Positions 60,320 to 64,000 of a DNA stretch of 64,000 nt are shown one piece after another; the first letter of the stretch is position 1; the number at the start of each line of letters is the position of its first letter. A model generated the notes under the pieces. That model had not been told where the DNA came from. It was given only the letters and a program-made list of their open reading frames with translations, and did not search any database. The position numbers and the translations under genes were made by a program. Source of the stretch: Paraphysomonas bandaiensis (taxonomy: Eukaryota; Chrysophyceae); NCBI GenBank assembly GCA_965644295.1, contig CBFFRP010000071.1:144958-208957 (forward strand), written 5' to 3'.

Positions 60320-60632
60320 CAGCGCATTCTCGATATATCGCGGAAAGTGTCCTGGAGAGGAAATCGCGATATATCGCAATATCGCGATATACAATTTAAT
60401 AGTAAAATACAGCACTGTATTCCGCAAAGTCATAGAGAACAAGTTTAAGGAGCTTAAGACTGTGCAATATATCCACAATGTCGTGTCTGTATAGCATAGT
60501 ACTCCTTGTACTGAATGGCACATGCAAAGAATTTGTGAAATAAGTTACTAATATATCATTATTTATGGAATTTATGGTATTCAATTTCTTAACACACTTA
60601 CTACATTCCTAGCTAACAATAAGATAAAATTA

Positions 60633-61295
60633 TTAAATTTCATGGACTTCAGAACCTTTAGTACGTGCTGAAAAAAACTGATGCAGAGAAGTTTGTACCT
60701 TAGAATGATTCTTGTGCCTTTCTGTATGAATATTATTCTGCACTTTTCTGAGGACCTCAATATGCGCTGTTGAATGCCCCTCCTGGGTAGCATAATCGAG
60801 TAACACTAAAACAGCATTGTCGGCTTGCACAGCAGTAATAGCACTATCATTTCCATTGGTGTTAATACAATCCTCCTCGTCATCGTCATCGCCTTCGTCC
60901 TCTAAAGACATTGACTGCTGAAGTGCAGTGATACTGCTCTTATTTGTTCTTCATTATGTCTCATTATAATAAAGAATTGATCTTTATAATAGTAAAACAA
61001 TGTTGTGATTATTAGAGTGTTAGTAATGAACACGATAGAGTGAAAATTATGAATAACAATATAGAACATAGCAATATTCAACCTATGTTGTACAGATGGT
61101 ATGTACAAACTTAAGCATATACAATAGAGAGCTCATATAGCATAAAATAACCTGATAGCTGGTTCTTACACGCATTAAGGTTTCCGTAAATTGAATTATT
61201 AGTACTTGTCTTATAATGTCACTTGATAATGAAACCCTACTGCTTAACCAATTAAAAGTTTTCTCATACTCATCCTCTGTATCAAAGTTTGACAT
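60633..61295 (-). CDS. Transposon ORF with PIP-box tail, about 141 aa, 2 exons
   Basis: Exons are 61295-61152 and 60914-60633, with a 237-bp intron ending CTTCAGCAG. The protein has an acidic run (LEDEGDDDDEE) and a segment AVLVLLDYATQEGHSTAHIE followed by a basic stretch ending QTSLHQFFSA. That ending is a textbook PCNA-interacting motif (QxxLxxFF), and it resembles the C-terminus of pogo/Tigger transposases, where the PCNA link is known. The N-terminal 48 residues are not recognised. The join is weaker than in the host genes. Confidence 0.5.
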
Positions 61296-61904
61296 TATAT
61301 GAGAAGTATTAACTTAACAACAGAAGGTAAACTTATACTCAATGCTTCAATTCAGCTTTCAATTGCCTGCACTTCGATGTTCACTCCAAAGTCATATTAT
61401 GCATTCGTTTGAGGTAAATATCCCCCAGTGCATTTTCCTTAGTGTACTCTTCAGTAAGTGCCAAATATGTCTCCGCCTTTTTCGGCTTTTGCCCAAGTTT
61501 CAATCAGGTGTCCAAGTGTTGCTATTTGTGAACTCCATGCATTCTCAGGGAATGACTCCAGAATGGTCTTATGAGCCTCCTGTTATTGAGGGTATGTAAC
61601 GAAGAAATTTCTCAATAACAGGTATTCGAAGTTCTTGCAGCACGCGACATTGAATATCATGAGACATATATCCTTCTTATGAGCAGACGTCCTTCGATGA
61701 GAGAAAAAGACTCTTGCGCATCATTACATTTCATCCTCAGGTTCGCATTCAACGAGAGTGTCGTCGACAGGATCTTATATTGACTCACTATCACTCATGT
61801 TATCAATAAATGTGATTAATATACTATGGATATATGTTCATCTAGAGGTTTTTATGCTCCCCAAAATCCTTACCATTCCAAATTTTACCCCCCCACTCTC
61901 TCTC

Positions 61905-62027
61905 CAGGGTAAGCATTTTGGTAAGCATTTTCAAAAACTTACCCGGAAAATGCTTACCAGGGTGAACAGAAATTGATTTTCGGCGTTTTTCGGTAAGGAA
62001 TGCTTACCAAAAAAATGCTTACCCTTG
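61905..62027. repeat. Short inverted repeat with GGTAAGCATT units
   Basis: Inside the transposon a 120-bp stretch begins CAGGGTAAGCATTTTGGTAAG and ends in its near reverse complement (ATGCTTACCCTTG). I find no target-site duplication. It may be a nested MITE or internal hairpin DNA. Confidence 0.45.
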
Positions 62028-62148
62028 TAACAGAAAATGACCTCAGTTTTTCATTAGAGTTATGTGTGATGAAGTGTCCTGGACCAAAATCCGCGATATA
62101 AAAGGGTATCGCGATATACATACCGCGATATATCGAGAATGCGCTGTA

Positions 62149-62645
62149 CGTCATAGTATACCACACCGTCACACCGTACCATATGCACGCTGCTACCCAA
62201 AAGATACCTCTCGTTTTTGACAATATCTATAGCTCACACACAGCCAATGATTATCTTTTAAGTTGATATGGTTGGTGTATAATATCAAAGAATGCCCGTC
62301 GTCAGAAAAACGAAACGTTTAGTGGATATGGGTATTTACGGTCTGTAGTACGGCCAGACTGTATGAGTGTGTGTATACTAGCATACACATACATACAAAT
62401 ACACAGCCAGAGCAGGAGAGTGGAGAGTGTATGTATGTATGGACTGACTCGGAACATGACAACACGATAGAGCTTCCATACCACCACTATAATTCCTTGC
62501 TAGTTAAACCTTAGACTATTACCGTATGAGTGGGTCTGCATCTGTGTATTAATCTGAACAGACACATATATACTGCGCTGTATATATCATTCGACGCCAT
62601 ACGATCATACATACGACACATAGAAGCACACACGCATAGGCTGCC
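62149..62645. other. Intergenic, no gene seen
   Basis: Upstream region of the SHIPPO gene, with short TGTATG/CATACA runs near 62360-62400 and 62430-62445. Confidence 0.4.
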
Positions 62646-63569
62646 ATGTCCACATCAGGTAATTCCAGCTTCTCATCTGCAATGAGTCGAAGGAAAGAGG
62701 CTCATACAGGAAGCGCTTCATTTAGAGATAAACTGGTAGATATATATATCTGCGTGCGATGCGGCTGTTTCTGATGTGTGTATTTAATAGGACCGATTTG
62801 AGGAGTATCCGGACGTGAGACACCGGACGCTGATACGAGAGGAGAATCGGAATAGTCATATAGGCCCAGGAACTTATGATGTTAACGACAGGTACTGCCC
62901 CATAATAATTGATTAGTCTTTTATATGAATTGATATGTGGATTCTAGAGCTGGGAGTCGGATGCACAGAGTCCGGTCTCCAGTGATGTATCGCCAAACCG
63001 ATTCCCAGTATACAGACAAAACTTTCATATCCGCTGCCCCTCCTGTTGGAACCTATGATGTACGGATGTATTTGCTTAATTACATATGGAGTGTGACGAT
63101 TGATATGTAGATTCCCCGAATCATGTCTCCTCCTACTGTGCCGTCCAAGAGAGTACAACATACGTCGTCTTTCAAAACCAGCGGCCGAGAGCGGGGCCTT
63201 CTCTCCAATGCAGTCCTATATCAGACTCTTAATGAGGACAAGACTATGTCCAACATTGGTCCAGGAATGTATGACCTATCTCAATGTCCAAGCTATATGG
63301 GTCAGCAACTTATTAGTCCCACGAAGTCCGACCGGCGCTACAGAGCGCATCGCGCGCGTGACGCACAAGAGCGCGACAGTCGACCGAGTACTGGAGAATC
63401 TTCACCGCATAATGATAAACCACGTATCAGTGATATATTCTTGGAATCACGGAATAGTCGTCCGTCGTCCCCTAGTCCCGTCTCTGCTCTCTTCACACAA
63501 ATCTCTTTTTCCCCTGCTGAGAGGATGATGGAGATACAGAGTGTGCGGGATCTTCCGGACTACAAGTAA
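62646..63569 (+). CDS. SHIPPO/STPG-repeat ciliary protein, about 253 aa, 4 exons
   Basis: Exons are 62646-62735, 62791-62891, 62948-63059 and 63111-63569, all in phase. The start is MSTSGNSSFSSAM. It carries the Pro-Gly-rich repeats of sperm-tail PG-rich proteins: IGPGTYDVND (joined at intron 2), PPVGTYD (intron 3 follows) and IGPGMYDLSQ. The middle and C-terminus are Arg/Ser-rich. These proteins bind or lie inside axonemal microtubules. With the SPEF1-like gene this suggests a flagellated cell. Confidence 0.8.
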
Positions 63570-64000
63570 CATGATATGTTGATCATTGTTCAGAGAACTA
63601 TCAGTTGTACGCGAAGTGATAGTATCATTTATATGTATACTCAATTTGTATGGTTGTGGGAGTTTTGAGTTTGTTTTTGTGGTTTCCATTGTACAGCTTG
63701 GCTGTGTAGTGATGCAACCTGCACTCAAGTGTGACATTTGTGGTCAGTAATTTTGTGTGAAATTAGACTGTTTTCCTTGACGTATGATGTATAGCCAATG
63801 CAAACAACATACGAGCATGTTACTCATCAAACTAATAATATATGATTTTCTATGTGAATCTTAGAATGAAATTCTTATTAATATAGTTGGTAGTGTATAA
63901 CAATGGATTTCTTCAATCAGTACTGTGCAGAGAACTCAATGCAGCCAAAGGAACATCTCTAGACCTTCGGATGTTGTTATTGTTGAGCACTGAAGGGTTA
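63570..64000. other. 3' flank and window edge
   Basis: No coding region seen between the SHIPPO stop and the edge of the window. Confidence 0.4.

Larger units (their letters stand above)
60320..62146. mobile_element. pogo/Tigger-like DNA transposon, 1.83 kb, TA target site
   Basis: Inverted terminal repeats of at least 24 bp begin CAGCGCATTCTCGATATA at 60320 and end with the reverse complement at 62146. TA lies on both outer sides (60318-60319 and 62147-62148), as expected of the Tc1/mariner superfamily. CGCGATATATCG motifs are repeated next to each end. A minus-strand ORF ends in a pogo-type tail. No intact transposase core (DDE domain) is visible, so the element is non-autonomous or degraded. 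Confidence 0.75.

Noticed and set aside
61342-61599. 85-aa plus-strand ORF in the pogo-like element
   Set aside because: No resemblance to a transposase and runs against the direction of the element ORF.

Overview
The window is nuclear DNA of a unicellular eukaryote. Genes lie on both strands. Most are split by very short GT-AG introns (about 41-60 bp, a few longer), often with a yeast-like branch point such as TACTAAC in the first intron of the EDEM-like gene. The content is eukaryotic throughout: SF1, NOC2, TAF9, an EDEM-type mannosidase, a MAP2K-like kinase, ciliary CH-domain and SHIPPO-repeat proteins, and LINE, pogo/Tigger and hAT-like repeats. The two cilium-type genes suggest a flagellated protist. 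A two-component receiver domain beside opisthokont-like nuclear genes does not settle the lineage, so I leave the species open.

Layout. 1-1.4 kb: repeats. 1.5-8.4 kb (-): a giant NB-ARC/TPR (NLR-like) gene. 9.0-9.7 kb (+): a small unrecognised gene. 10.1-14.2 kb (-): a secreted protein joining an OS-9-like MRH lectin domain, a GH47 (EDEM) mannosidase and a PA domain. 15.1-17.3 kb (+): a response-regulator protein. 17.9-18.6 kb: an hAT-like MITE carrying a nested LINE tail. 19.7-22.1 kb (+): a SPEF1/CLAMP-like protein. 22.6-24.8 kb (-): splicing factor SF1. 25.5 kb (+): a tiny tail-anchored protein. 25.7-36.1 kb: a transposon-rich gene desert with an hAT-like MITE, a broken LINE and a 3.0 kb near-perfect palindromic element. 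36.7-39.3 kb (-): NOC2. 40.1 kb (+): a PH-domain protein with a decayed duplicate nearby. 42.5 kb (+): a WW protein, probably mitochondrial. 44.1 kb (-): a four-TM protein. 46.9-47.8 kb (-): an EF-hand protein. 48.6-51.1 kb (+): a MAP2K-like kinase with a myristoylation-type N-terminus. 51.7-53.5 kb: repeats. 54.2-54.8 kb (-): TAF9. 57.2-58.5 kb (+): an ARM-repeat protein ending in a PABP-type MLLE domain. 58.8-60.1 kb (-): a secreted pectin-lyase-fold protein. 60.3-62.1 kb: a pogo/Tigger-like transposon. 62.6-63.6 kb (+): a SHIPPO/STPG protein.

The genes do not form a pathway or operon. Several sit in divergent pairs. The three long (CATA)n arrays all lie just upstream of a minus-strand housekeeping gene (SF1, NOC2, TAF9). 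Best candidates for something new are the MRH-GH47-PA fusion, the ARM-MLLE fusion, the NLR-like protein with a helical N-terminus, and the LINE whose 3' tail (ending TTCACTAC, no poly-A) is scattered with target-site duplications. All exon models were joined by hand from splice signals and reading frame and have no transcript support.
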